NCBI GenBank assembly: GCA_009103225.1
Contig: RHPI01000003.1
Coordinates: 427,250 to 491,249 of the forward strand
Direction of reading: 5' to 3'
Length of the DNA: 64,000 bases
Source of the DNA: Chlorokybus atmophyticus
Lineage: Eukaryota; Streptophyta; Chlorokybophyceae; Chlorokybales; Chlorokybaceae
Below, piece by piece: positions 12,607 through 27,166 of this stretch. Below the pieces are notes generated by a model. The model saw only the letters and a list, made by a program, of their open reading frames with translations, did not search any database and was not told the DNA's origin. Position 1 is the stretch's first letter. Every line of letters starts with the position of its first letter. The position numbers were made by a program, and so were the translations under genes.

Positions 12607-14844
12607 TGCACAGACGCTGCACAAGCCTTAACCAAGCAGCAGCGCCGTGCCTGGGCAGAGAAAGAAACCCCACACTCAACAACAGCAGCCACGCGATACT
12701 AAAAGGCAGTTGACTTTGAGCAGCATGTGACGGCGGAGAACGACGTTCAATCCAATAGCAATAGCAGCAGCAGCAGCAGCAGTGGCAGTAAGCTTAGCAC
12801 AAGCAGCAGCACTGAAACCAAACCAAGCAAGCCGCGCGCGCATATAATACACCTGTATTAAAACAATGAAAGTCGTCAAGACGCAACCACACCACAGCGG
12901 CGACGACGAGAACGACGGCGAGAACCCCAGCGGCGGCGGCCTTCACGAGCTTTACCTGCACTTTAAGGCGCCAGCGTCAGTGACGGTTTAAATTACGAAT
13001 TTTCCCACAGTCGCGTTACCCGAGTTAAACTAACAGTGCTAAAAAGTTTTAACCCAGGCTGTCAGCGCCATCGGCCGGTCAGCATGCTCGTTTAGTTAAT
13101 TGTCGCAGCTAGCTGACACGCCGGGAGCACAGTTGAGTGCCAGTAGCCGGGCTACTGTAGCCCACTGTACAGGCACGGGCATTTTGGCCCAATTGGGGGC
13201 ATGTGCTTGGATGTATCCCATGATAACCTGCACTATGGCAATTAGAGTCTGATTCATAGTGTTCAAAGTGCTATTCATGTACTTGGGATGTACATGCGAG
13301 GCACTTTGCACTCTCAACATGCTTGCACGCCTAGCTTATGCAATTGATGTAGTGTGTATCACGAGTTGGAAATATACAATTACATACATCGCGTTCGTGA
13401 AATCGTGCAACATTACTTGATACATAAAGTTATGTTATGTGCACCCTCTTGTTGTGCATATCATACACATAATTGCACGTTGCTCAATTTCACGGTGCTA
13501 AATCATTGCCGGTTTGCCCTCATGATGACGGCGAAAAGGCTGTGCGCATGTGACTTTGCAACGCAGGTTAACAATTTACCCCGGTTGCCTTCTATTTCAT
13601 CAATATCTTGCATGTGTTTGCATGGTCACATTATATGTACCGGGGTAAGCAATCTTTTGTATGTTACGCAATGTGTACCGTACTACTTGCTGGTCCGAGG
13701 CAGAAACTCTAAGCTTGCAATCATAATACCTATGGTAATAGCATATTTGCTTGCCCGCTTATTCTCGCACCTTCGCTTCATGCGCAGCACATCACGCAAT
13801 ACAAAAATTCTTGTTTACAAAACATATGCAAGCTGCGTGCACTAATGCGTGCTCTCTGCTGCTTTGCCAATGGACGTGAAAGCCAAGCATCTTCACCGAT
13901 TGCCTAATGCATTTGCCACGACCGATAGCATAATATCATATGACCTCGTTTCAAAGGATATGTTTATTTTAACATTTTATCTCTTACAAGAAGGATCTCT
14001 TTCTTTATTGTAAGACAATGCTTTCACATCAACATTGGGTTACAAATATCATGCACTTTTCCCTGTGTGATGCTATATGTTGTGAAATGTTATACATGTA
14101 AAATACTTGCTTATGTTCATAAAGTACAACCTTATAAAGCATGCCTATTTATGCATTCCATAATGCACCTTTTGTGTAAGAGACTGTCGATGATGTGAAG
14201 GTCTCCTACTGCGGGGTCTCTTGCTCTTACAATGCTAAAGAAGCGATTTTGGGTGGTAGAGATCCGTTTGCACAAAAAGTCTCCTACAAGGCTCAAAGGT
14301 CTCTGATAGAGAGGTTATACTGTAGCGAGATCCAAGTGCAGGTTGTTGTGGCGCCTCGTTGTGGGGCGCCACAAATGTTTGCTTTGGCCACAAATGGCGT
14401 CACGCTCTACGGCTCCCACGGCGTGAGTCACGCTGCGTGACGCAAAAAACAGGGCACAAAAGCGCTTGCAGCGGGCTTGCGGCTTGCAGATTGCCACGGT
14501 GGCGTCACATGGTCGCACGGCGCCAACGTCATCCACAATGGTTGCCTTGTAGGCGTCCGATCTGCGGGTGTATCGACCACTCAAGCTCGTGATTGCCTCG
14601 ATATCTGTCGCTTGCAGTCGTGACATCCTACATACTGCGATATCTACCTTCCAGGCTGCCAGCCAGTAAAGCGCAAAGGCAGCAGCAGTATAGCTGTAGG
14701 GCATTGGAGGCGGAGGCGGCGGCAGTGTTGGCGGCGGCGACGTGGTCTGGCGCTGTGCTGTGTCGTGGGGTTTAAATTGGACATCGGCTGGGAGGTGCTT
14801 GCTTGGTGCGTTTTGAGGGTTTGAGCAGGTTGAGGGCTGCTCCA
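12607..14844. promoter_or_regulatory. Divergent upstream region of EB1 and PDS with AT-rich island and hairpins
   Basis: 2.2 kb between two outward-facing start codons. A conspicuously AT-rich island spans about 13340-14180. No gene is supported: the 163-codon open frame at 13354-13845 begins at GTG and matches no family. Two inverted repeats lie on the PDS side. TTGTGGCGCC (14346-14355) pairs with GGCGCCACAA (14365-14374), and GCGTCACGC (about 14398-14406) pairs with GCGTGACGC (about 14436-14444). These could be protein-binding sites or remnants of a small element; function unknown. Confidence 0.4.
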
Positions 14845-17871
<3,027 letters not shown>

Positions 17872-18942
17872 GTAGATAGATAGGTCACGCACATCCCATT
17901 GTTTTTGGAGTACAGACTTATTTTGAGTAACTGTATGTATGATATATGGATTACCAGTAGCACGGTATTGTCCATCTTTGCACCTGGTGTTCCCATGGTC
18001 AACATCCTTTCTGCTGCTTGTCCATGCAGCAACAGTATGCCAGAGATTTCCTGTTTGACAGGCCGAGAACAGGGCGTTTGACCACAGCCATCGTCATGCA
18101 GAGGCGGTTCATTTCCAGGTACACTGCTATTGCTAGCTCCAGTGTACTTTAAACCGCAGTTGTATTGTCTGTGCTCAGGGAACAGTGATGGTAACATGTC
18201 CAGTAGCACAGTTGCTTCGCTTGCAGAAACTTGTTGACAGCATTTCGCGCATTAGCTAGCTTACCAGTAGTAAACCAGGTCTCCTGCACCACTGCGAGTA
18301 TATACCTCCAGCACATGGTTGACAAAGGGATGTGCGTTGCATTTTGTGCCTCTGGTTGTCTGCTCCAGTCACTGATCTGCATTGGAACATAACTGCGTTG
18401 CACCCACATGATTGCGCATGGGCACGTATATGGCATGTATGTGACATTTGTGGCATATATGTGGCATGTGTGGCATAGCTCATCAGATAGATGCATAGAA
18501 TTATTGCATACTTCATGATCTCGCAAGGCAGCTAAAAGCTATAGCTGGTGCACTGTTGCACACTGTCCTTGTGCCAAGATAAACTCTTGGCGTATGCAAC
18601 GCACTTGATGCGTACGCTGCTTACAAGCCGCATTATCGCATTAGTTGATGGTTCTGACACATTCATCATTGCTACCCCAACACTCTCTTGATTACCTCAC
18701 AGGTCCTACTCTAGTGGTGCCATCCACCCGTCTTGGACAAGTCAGCATGGCTGTGTGCTGACATATCACCGCAACCAATGTGTCGGCCAGCTTCATTCAT
18801 AGCGGCATTTGCGAGTAGACGCACAAACACTGCTACTAGGCAGCCACTACAATGTGCAATATATGAACACACAAAACTGAGACTCTTCGTTTTACAAGTA
18901 AGACGGTATCACACTCTAGTAATGAGTCTCACACGGGGCTCA
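17872..18942. other. Intergenic region between convergent PDS and LPA2-like gene
   Basis: About 1.07 kb of 3' flanks of two convergent genes. No gene seen. Contains imperfect CATATGTGGCA-like short repeats at about 18428-18480. Nothing else stands out. Confidence 0.45.
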
Positions 18943-20165
18943 CTATTTCTTTTCGCCCAACCCGAGGTACTTGAACAAACCGTAGGCGACTGACCCAGTG
19001 AAGAACGCACCGATCGTTGGCGTGAACCGGTTGTACACATTCGCTAGGATCCAGTCATCAACCGACTCTGGCAAAAACCCTGCGCACACCACCAGTCTGG
19101 TGCCAACTACTGGCTTGCAGTGGCAATGCATAGTTTCAAGCACCTCTTGCAGATGGCGTGCACAAACCAGCACTTACCTGCAGTTGCAAGCGCGAGCCCT
19201 TCGGCAATGATCAGGAAGAACAAGAAACCCAGGAACAAAACGAGCCCTTGTTCAACCTGTGAACGCGTGACAGGCACCAAAGCCAGTCAGTAAGGCTGAC
19301 TTTGTTGGCTTACTGGTGTCATGCATATGTAATGCAACTCACCTTGGCAGCAATGGAGTTTGGATCCTCTGTGGCCAACAAGGGCGCTTCTGGTCGAACC
19401 CGCCTGCTGCTGCTACTATCCGGTGAACTACTGCTAGCGCCTGCTGCCTGTCCGAAGCACACGTGCGTGTTAAGTCTTGATGCAATGACTATAGTGGGTT
19501 TTGTTCTCATGACACTCCGCGCGTGTAGACACCACCATTGCGTGCACTATGTGGGCTGCATCTCAGTACTGATTCACATTGCTGCGCATGACAGTGAGTA
19601 ACAATATGGCAAGCCTTGCATGCATGTGCCTTGACTGCAACGTACAATTGAAGGTGAAATTAAGGCTGGAGCAAAATTTTCAGACGGAGAAGAGGCAATG
19701 TTGCCTTAAGGGGTGAGGGCAACCGCGCCAAACAGCAAGCTAGCGACATGTACGCCTCTGACAATGCACTACAACAAGCGGGCGGAAAGAGCAAACATGC
19801 AGGCAAGCAAGCATGGTCACGATCCTGAAACAACTGACCTTCTTGGGCGGTGACGGAGTCTTTACAGGGCCGAAGCCTTTGGGCCTGTCGGCGCCAGAGG
19901 CAGCGTCCGCAGCAGCGTCCTCCTCCGCTGAAGCTGAAATAACCAGCAGCAGCCGCCCCCTCCCGCTTCTCCTTGATCTCTCCCCTCTGCCTCCAAGCCC
20001 CGCCCTAATGCCGCTCCCACCGGCAAGCACCCCCGCCCCCCTTGCCACTGGCCTCCTGCTCAAGCAACTCGGCGACGGCGACGGCGACGGCGACGGCGAA
20101 GGCGACGAGCAAGCGGATGGGACCGCCACCGCCACCGCCACCGCCACCGCCACCGCCGCCGCCAT
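18943..20165 (-). CDS. LPA2: LPA2-like thylakoid membrane protein (photosystem II assembly)
   Basis: Small plastid protein with two membrane helices, resembling LOW PSII ACCUMULATION 2, which assists CP43 and PSII assembly in plants and Chlamydomonas. ATG at 20163-20165 (the first in-frame ATG) opens a transit peptide made of simple repeats: an Ala-Val run, then a Ser-Pro run encoded by a GGCGAC repeat. The exon continues DRPKGFGPVKTPSPPKK to about 19850. A Ser/Arg linker exon (about 19345-19450) ends TEDPNSIAAK. Next is helix 1 (EQGLVLFLGFLFFLIIAEGL, about 19180-19260). The final exon starts FLPESVDDWILANVYNRFTP and carries helix 2 GAFFTGSVAYGLFKYLG, then GEKK and stop at 18943-18945. The spacing of GFLPE, FTP and YG-KY fits the LPA2 family as I remember it. 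An alternative is another small two-helix thylakoid assembly factor. Confidence 0.72.
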
Positions 20166-20335
20166 GACCACAGTGTCCACAGTGTCCACACTGCTGTTGT
20201 CGGCGTCATTGTGCAGCAGCCTAAACCCTAGGCGGCGGTGGCGGAGCTGGAGGAGGAGGTGGTGGTGTAGGAGGAGGAGTAGAAGGAAGTGGTGGTGGTG
20301 GTGCTGCTGCTGGGGGACGGTGTAGATTGACGTCC
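20166..20335. promoter_or_regulatory. Compact bidirectional promoter LPA2-like / LSM6
   Basis: Only 170 bp separate the two start codons. The segment contains a telo-box-like taaaccctag at 20222-20231 and (GGT)/(GGA) simple repeats at about 20232-20320. Both genes must share this region for transcription start, so coupled expression is plausible (inference). Confidence 0.6.
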
Positions 20336-21040
20336 ATGTCGTCCGGGGCGACCGGGTCGGCTAAGACCCCGGCGGAGTTTCTGAAAGCCATCAGAGGCAA
20401 CCCTGTGGTGGTGAAGCTGAATTCTGGAGTTGACTACAGGGGTGAGTGCTTGTAGTCCTCGTTTCTCCTTGCTTTCCTTCCACTTCAACTTAAGCAAGGC
20501 TGCACGTTTTTGGAGTGTTGGAGTGGTCGTGAGCACCTCATAAAGCGGATTACATGCTTGTGTCTACAGCCGCTAACGAAGTGCCAATGTATAGCGTACC
20601 CTAGCATAGCAAGTGCTGTGGTCATTGCTGAATGCAATGCCTTGCAATGCACAGGCGTGCTGGCGTGTTTAGACGGGTACATGAACATAGCGATGGAGCA
20701 GACAGAGGAGTATGTCGACGGGCAGCTGAAGAACAAGTACGGCGACGCCTTCATCCGTGGCAACAACGGTGCGCACACGTGGTCTCATTCAGTATAAAGC
20801 ATGCTTTCACATCTTGCTTCTGCTCTGCTAAGTTGTGCTTTGTTTTGCTTTGCTTTGCTTGGCTGTGCTTGCTGGCTAATCATGTCTCAGCTGATGCTAT
20901 TGATGTGTATCGGTTGACAACATGGTGTGCATAGCGAGTGATCATTGGGTGTTGTTCCCACATCATTGAAGCTTACAGCAACTCCTGCGTGCTTGTGCGC
21001 AGTGTTGTACATCAGCACAGTGAAGCATCAAAGGAGCTAA
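20336..21040 (+). CDS. LSM6: U6 snRNA-associated Sm-like protein LSm6
   Basis: Subunit of the LSm2-8 ring on the 3' end of U6 snRNA (nuclear splicing) and the LSm1-7 ring (cytoplasmic mRNA decay). Three exons: 20336-20441, 20655-20768 and 21003-21040, all with GT-AG borders. Exon 1 encodes a short Ser/Gly/Thr head and the Sm1 strand region FLKAIRGNPVVVKLNSGVDY. Exon 2 encodes VLACLDGYMNIAMEQTEEYV and KNKYGDAFIRGNN. Exon 3 completes the Sm2 motif as VLYISTVKHQRS and stops. The total is about 85 residues, the normal length for LSm6, and the RNA-binding GYMN and RGNN motifs are intact. It is divergent from the LPA2-like gene. Confidence 0.97.
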
Positions 21041-22358
21041 GCTTTCTGGAACGAGTAGCGATATGATAAACTGGAGGCCGCCACCGCAAGTACGCGCAAA
21101 TTGACACGTAACTTCAGGAAATGTGTGGCTTGCTGTGTCATCAAACTCAAAAGCAACAAACTATATAATGCAACATGACGCAGTAGAACGGGCTTCATGC
21201 AGTTGTGCTCTGATATTTGATGTCATAATGTTACCCAGAGCGCCCACTCTTCCGAAGTGTTAGGGTGAACAATGGATATCCAGGTACCAAGCGTAACTTG
21301 ATGCGAGCTGGAAGCAAACAGAGAGGAGAAGATTAAGAGAGACACAGCCAAAGACTGCACATCATGTGACGCTGTAATGTGATGAAACGCCAGCTGTTGC
21401 CAGGTCCGTGGTGAGCAATGTCATTGCACAAGGAGACGACGACACAACCATGACACATGCGATAACAACATTATTATGTGCTGTTGCAAGTTTGGGTATA
21501 AATCGTTTTCCACATGCAACATTCGTCATTGCCATTAGAGTATGATGAGCCACAAGCATGCAATGCACTCGTGTTTGACGGACATGGAAACTCCCCTTCT
21601 TTCAATAATGTTGTACAAAAGTCAGGTACAACCGCAGGATAGGCTTGTTCTTCTTGCCCGTCATTATGCACAAGGACAGAAACAGTAACTGTCGTTGCAC
21701 ACGCAGAGCAGTCAGGACATGTATTGCCACATTACCAGTGGAAATCAGAGCAGCTTCTGACCTTGTCCCTTGCAAGCAGGCTTGGTGGCCTTGTCGGACA
21801 ATTCAAAAGCTCTCTAGACCCTGATGCACTACTTGTCCTTTATTTCAACGAAGGGCGCCTGGCCATTGTGACAAGTCTTACCACAATAACAGCACACCAA
21901 TTTATCCAGACACCACATTCTATTTTGCAGCATATCCACAAAATGAATTTTAAAAGTGCGGGTTATGACAGCATCAGTGCCACTCATGACTGGGTGTGTC
22001 ATGCACTTACTGACAACCTGATCCTTGTTACTCAGACCAGCATGCATGTTGAGTGTCAAACCTCCTTCTGGAGCACTGTACGCAAACAGCAATGTCTGCC
22101 TGGCACCCACTCAGCGGCAGCAAACCGCAACAATGGTTTGAAAAACTCTACCTAACAGTACCATAAGCTGCTCCATAAAACAAGCTACACCTACGAACCA
22201 TAACAATCACTACACATCCACGTTTGCATCGCCTGGCGTGTCGACAGGCTTTTTCACTCAGCACCCACGCAGGCTTCCGTTAGCAGGGGGCCAAGCAAGC
22301 AGAGCAACATGTTTCTGCCTCAAATGCTTGGTTGATGAGTGGACACACCATGCGCGCC
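21041..22358. other. Intergenic region between convergent LSM6 and RH3
   Basis: 1.3 kb of 3' flanking sequence. No supported gene; open frames such as 21724-22155 lack recognisable domains. No notable repeat structure seen. Confidence 0.45.
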
Positions 22359-25300
22359 CTACCACATCTCGTCATCACCGACCTTCTTCCAACCGCCGGA
22401 GCCACTCCTCGACTTGGGAGGCGTCCGGTCGGGGTACCCGCGGTCTTGTCTGCCTGCGATGCGGGTGGTGTCTCTGGGCTGAATTGAGGCGCTGTAGCCT
22501 CTCCTGTCGCCTGCCCCACCGCCGCCACCATAACCAAACCGCTCACCGTAGCCGCCGCTGCGCTCCCTTGAGGGGGCAGGAGAGTACGCGCGGTCTGAGT
22601 AGCCACCACCACCGCCCCGACCGCCCCCGCGGCCTCCCCCATAACCCCTGTCCCTGCCGCCGTCCCTGCGGCCGCCATCCCTGTCGCCCGTGCGGATGCG
22701 CATTCGTGAGCTGCTTCCCGGCTCGTCCAGCAGGCGCGGCAGCGTCTTAGGGACGTCAAACTGATGCTTCTCGTTGCTGCTAGCGAGGATCTGCAAGAAA
22801 CAGGCAATGTGTGAGCCATGTGCCTCACGCGCTGCACCCAACATTGCACACCGTGTGCTGACAGGTTGTCGTCCAACAACAGCACACACTCACCTGATCC
22901 ACATATATTTTGGGCACGTCAAAGACTGCGCCCTCAGGCTCCCTCTCGCCAAACAACTTGATCTTGCCTATCCGCTCAGCGCCGTCGGGAACATACCTTG
23001 CAACCATGAGCATGACAGACCTGCAAGGGAACGCCAATCAGTAACCAACACACCATAACATGTTACTGAGTGCATCCTGTAGACATGCTGGCACAGACTT
23101 TACCTGGGTGTCAACGCCAGTCCACCGAAGCTACGACCGGTCTTGCTTGCACGCTCCACTACCCTGATGGTAACCATGCCTTCCTCGCATGAGAGCAACG
23201 ACCGAGGCTGCGGCGGCTCCTTGAAACCGCTAAGGTATGCCAAGGCCGCAGCGAGCGCAGTCTCTGCACCCTGCTGCTCCACCAACCGAGCAGCAGCGGG
23301 CAGGAAATACTCATGCAAAGATGGATTCACCTGCCCAAGTGGTTGCCAAGCTTAGCATCATCTGTAGCATGTTTGAACATCAACCATGTGTTGTAAGCCC
23401 ATCAACTCAACTGACCTTGCCAAGCATATCCACAGCCTGATCCGCAGCAGCTGCCAGCACATCTGAAGGCTGCGGCGCTGAGAGCCTCTCAAACTTGACA
23501 CCTGCTGCCTTTTCAAGCTCCCTGATGGTACCCGCCTGGCAAAGACAATCATTGACATTATTCACAACAAACTAACGACAGACCGCTGTTGCCGACAAGA
23601 ACAAACCAAAGACACGACACTCTAGACACCGCAAAGAATTACCTCCTTATCTGAGTGAAGTGCGATGGCAATGCCCTGCTTGCCAGCGCGGCCTGTGCGG
23701 CCTGACCGATGCAAGAAGCTCTCTGTCTGGTCCGGCAATTCGTAATGCACCACCAAGTCTACATCAGAGATATCCAACCCGCGAGACGCAACATCCGTGG
23801 CAACCAGGACACTGAACCGGTTCTGCACCCCAACACAAAAGCAATGAGGAGATTGGCCACATAGATGATATGTGCCTCAAAGGTTAATGTTTGCAGGTCA
23901 ACTAAAACAATGGTTAAGCAGGTCAACGTCATCATTCGCACCAAACCATACCTGAACCATGCCAGTGCCGCGCATATGGGTTATGCGCTTGATGCAACAC
24001 AAACACACTTGCTACACAAACATAGTGCGTGCATACCTCACGGAATCCGGCAAGAGTTTTTTCTCGTTGCGTCTGCGTGATATCTCCATGAAGTGCTTCG
24101 CAGCCCACAGACTTGGACAAAGCGACTGAAAGGTCATCAACCTCGCGCTTGGTCTGGGCAAAAACAATGGTCTTCGCACCGCGGCCATACACAGTAATCA
24201 GGTCCAGGAGCAATGACCGGCGTCCTTGCCACGTACTTTTGATGGCAATCAACCTGACACCCTCTGCAACCTTGATTTCCTGGTTGCCAACCTACAAACC
24301 AGTCCACATGTAAACAACACATGCAATGTGAGCCAGATGCAAGTGCAACTTGTGAGCTTGCATCGCATGCCCATCAGAGCTGATCTGGGCATACAACAGA
24401 GCTGAAGCAGAAAACACATACCAGGTCAATGTTCACAGGTTTCTTTAAGTACTTGCGAGCCAATCTTTGCACCCATGTAGGCATGGTTGCAGAGAACAAC
24501 ATGGTCTGCCTTTCATTGGGGACAGACTCAAGAATCTTTTCAACATCTTCTTCAAAGCCGACTGCGAGCATCTGATCTGCCTCATCCAGGATGACGAAGC
24601 CAATCTGCATGCATGCAGTATAAGCAAGCAGCCTTTGGTGTTCATGTCAAGACCATACAACTGAATTGCTCACCTCACTAAGATCTAACCACTTGCGCTC
24701 CATCAGATCCATGATACGTCCAGGGGTGCCGACCACAACATCAACACCTTTGTTGAGTTGTTGTTCCTGTCAGAGCAGCAGGTAAGCACAGCAGATAGAA
24801 CGCACAGCTGTGACTAAAAACAGTTGGGTGGCAGTTTACAGGAATGTCCACTAGCTAACAGGAATGTGCGCAGCGTACCTGCCCACGGATGGACACACCG
24901 CCATATACACAAGCAGTAGATAGAGATGGCGCTGTCTCATTCAGCTCTCGCTCTACTTGCTTGGCAAGCTCGCGAGTTGGAGCAAGCACCAAGCATTTCG
25001 GATTCCTTCCTCTGAAGCCACGCCCAGTCAATACGTAATGCAATTGCCAATGCGGATAGAGCACACATAACGGCATGTTCACCGTACCTGCCACCCAGTG
25101 TTCCCTCATCCTTCATGTGCATGAGTTGCTGTATGACAGGAATGCCAAAAGCAAGTGTCTTCCCTGTGCCCGTGCGAGCACGAGCTATCAAGTCGTTCCC
25201 AGCAAGTGCAGGCTGCATGACAGCTACCTGCAGGGGCAATTGACTTGTCAGGCGCTGAAATTTTTGAGACAAGCAAGTGGCAAGTACTGCATGATAACTG

Positions 25301-25904
25301 AGCTCATGCAGCACATACTTGCACTGGGAACAGTGATTGAATCCCGCGCTTTCTCAAGGCAGTAGTAATGGCTGAATGGAGCCCAAAATTGGAAACGTCG
25401 TGCTCATGTGGAGCGTCGGCGGCATCCTCAGCTTCGGAGGACTGTCAACAAACGAGCCGAAGCCTTGAGCACACCGATATCAATTGCATTGCATTGAAAA
25501 TACAAAAACTCGAGTGTTTGTAAGGAGCATGTGATTGGTAATTGAAGCAAGCTGCAAGCCACTGAGTACGAAAGCAATTGTACCTGAGGAGAGTCTTCGC
25601 TGTCATCCAAACTCATGGCAGCAGCTTGCTCAAGGCGGTAGCGGAGCTCCTCAGGGTCTTCAATGGCAGCGGCAGCATCCGCGTGCACAGAGCGGGCGAG
25701 GACGGCAGCTGGTCCCTTGAAGCTGAGGCGGTGGGAGACCGACACGCCATGGGCGGCAGAGCGACGGGCGAGAGGGAGGGGCAGGGGACGACCAGCAATA
25801 GAGCCTCGAAGAACACTCGCGACACCTCGGGGAGCCACCACCTCTGCCGCAACAGCGGCGGAGGCTACCGCCCTGGCTGCCGCTGTCGCCGCCATTGACG
25901 CCAT
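22359..25904 (-). CDS. RH3: Chloroplast DEAD-box RNA helicase, RH3 type
   Basis: ATP-dependent RNA helicase expected in the chloroplast stroma, where RH3 acts in group II intron splicing and 50S ribosome assembly. ATG at 25902-25904 opens an Ala/Val/Arg-rich transit peptide ([20 protein letters not shown]). Core motifs appear in order: [20 protein letters not shown] (with GKT, motif I, about 25150-25230), [16 protein letters not shown] (Ia, about 24960), [16 protein letters not shown] (about 24700-24740), [14 protein letters not shown] (II, about 24570), [18 protein letters not shown] (III, about 24480), [15 protein letters not shown] (IV, about 24150), [17 protein letters not shown] (V, about 23780) and [13 protein letters not shown] (VI, about 23690). 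A GUCT domain follows (23320-22900, with [15 protein letters not shown] and [18 protein letters not shown]). The tail is rich in RGG, YGGG and RDR repeats and ends KKVGDDEMW. Length and domain order match plant RH3. Confidence 0.94.
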
Positions 25905-27166
25905 GACGGTGACCACACGGCGCCCTGAACTCCCGGCGACTGACGACGCCACGATTGACAACCACCCACCGCACCCCTACCTCAACAATCACAACCCCGC
26001 CGCCGCTCACAACGCCGCCGCCGTGCAACCTGAACCCGCCGCCGCCGCCGCCGCCGCCGCTTGCACTAACGTTAGCACGTTGCTGTTGATGCATGCCCCT
26101 TGGCTACGTCAGGCTTCCAGCTGCCAACTCGGCTGGGAAGCCAAAGCTAGCCACCTCGCCTCAGAAGCGGCCTTACCAGCCTCCGTCACTCAAACCGTCA
26201 ACGTGTTAACCGCCGACCTGGTTTCAAGAGCTGCATTGCAGTTCAGACTGTCTTTCCCAGGCCTGAACCAGGTTTTGTGTCGCATTCTGCTTGACGTTCA
26301 ACAGTTAAACTTCAAATGGCGTCCCTGGTTAGGTATTGACTGTTACTAACCGGGTAGCCGGGTCTTAGCGCGAGCCGCGGTGTACCGGCGCGGCAAAAAG
26401 GTGTGTAAAGGGGGCCAAAACGGCTGGCGCTGGCCGGCGCTCGTCGCGTGACAAGCAGCTGAAACGTAAGTATCTAACCGGACAAGTCCGTCGAAATTAA
26501 ATCACGAGCGTAGGCAGCCACGTCGGCAGCCGAGTGACGGTCTGTAAAGGGTGGGCACAACAAGTGCCCACCCTGCGCACAGGCGCACAAGAGCAAAAGA
26601 GCACAAGCGTCAAATTAGGGTTCCCAACCAACTCATGCGTCATGTGACTTGTATGTGTATGCTTACACGCGTGGAAGCTTGGAGCTCTGAGCTTGCGTCA
26701 AACCAGGGGCTTGTTGACGCAAAGCTGCTTGCTGCTGCTGAAACTGGATGAAGCATTTGCAGTGTCGAATTTGAAGGCAGGGGCCAACCTGTGCAGTGCC
26801 GCCCTGTGCTGCTTTTTGGAACTGTAAGCTTTGCACTGTAAGCTTCAACTTGAATTTGCAGCTTGCGCTGTTGATAGTAGGCTTGTAAGATATAAGCTGG
26901 AATGTACGCTCCCCAAACTTGTGTCACCACTCGCTTGCTTGCTTGCTTTACAGAATCCAAATCATCATGCGAGCCTTAGCTGGTCACATTCTGGTTCACA
27001 CTGCGTTGGTCATAAACTAGCTGTTGCCTGGCTAGTGCGAATTGTGGTGCCAGAGGTGGGCTGTTGATTGGCACTAGCACAGTCTTTTGGATACGCTGAG
27101 TGACACGCGCAATGTACGCGCAGGTGCTGTTGTTGTGAGCTGGTGTGAGCTTCCAGCAAGCTGCAA
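25905..27166. promoter_or_regulatory. Divergent upstream region of RH3 and IFT46
   Basis: 1.26 kb between two outward-facing starts. A GCC/GCN trinucleotide run lies at about 26034-26062. A telo-box-like attagggtt lies at 26614-26622. The long plus-strand open frame 25663-26349 is mostly a shadow of the RH3 transit-peptide exon and its GC-rich upstream, and is not called as a gene. Confidence 0.45.

Noticed and set aside
13354-13845. 163-codon plus-strand frame in the EB1/PDS spacer
   Set aside because: Begins at GTG, is Cys/His/Tyr-rich as expected for AT-rich noise, and no domain is recognisable.
25663-26349. 228-codon plus-strand frame
   Set aside because: About a third is antisense to the RH3 transit-peptide exon. 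The rest is GC-rich upstream sequence with no family resemblance.
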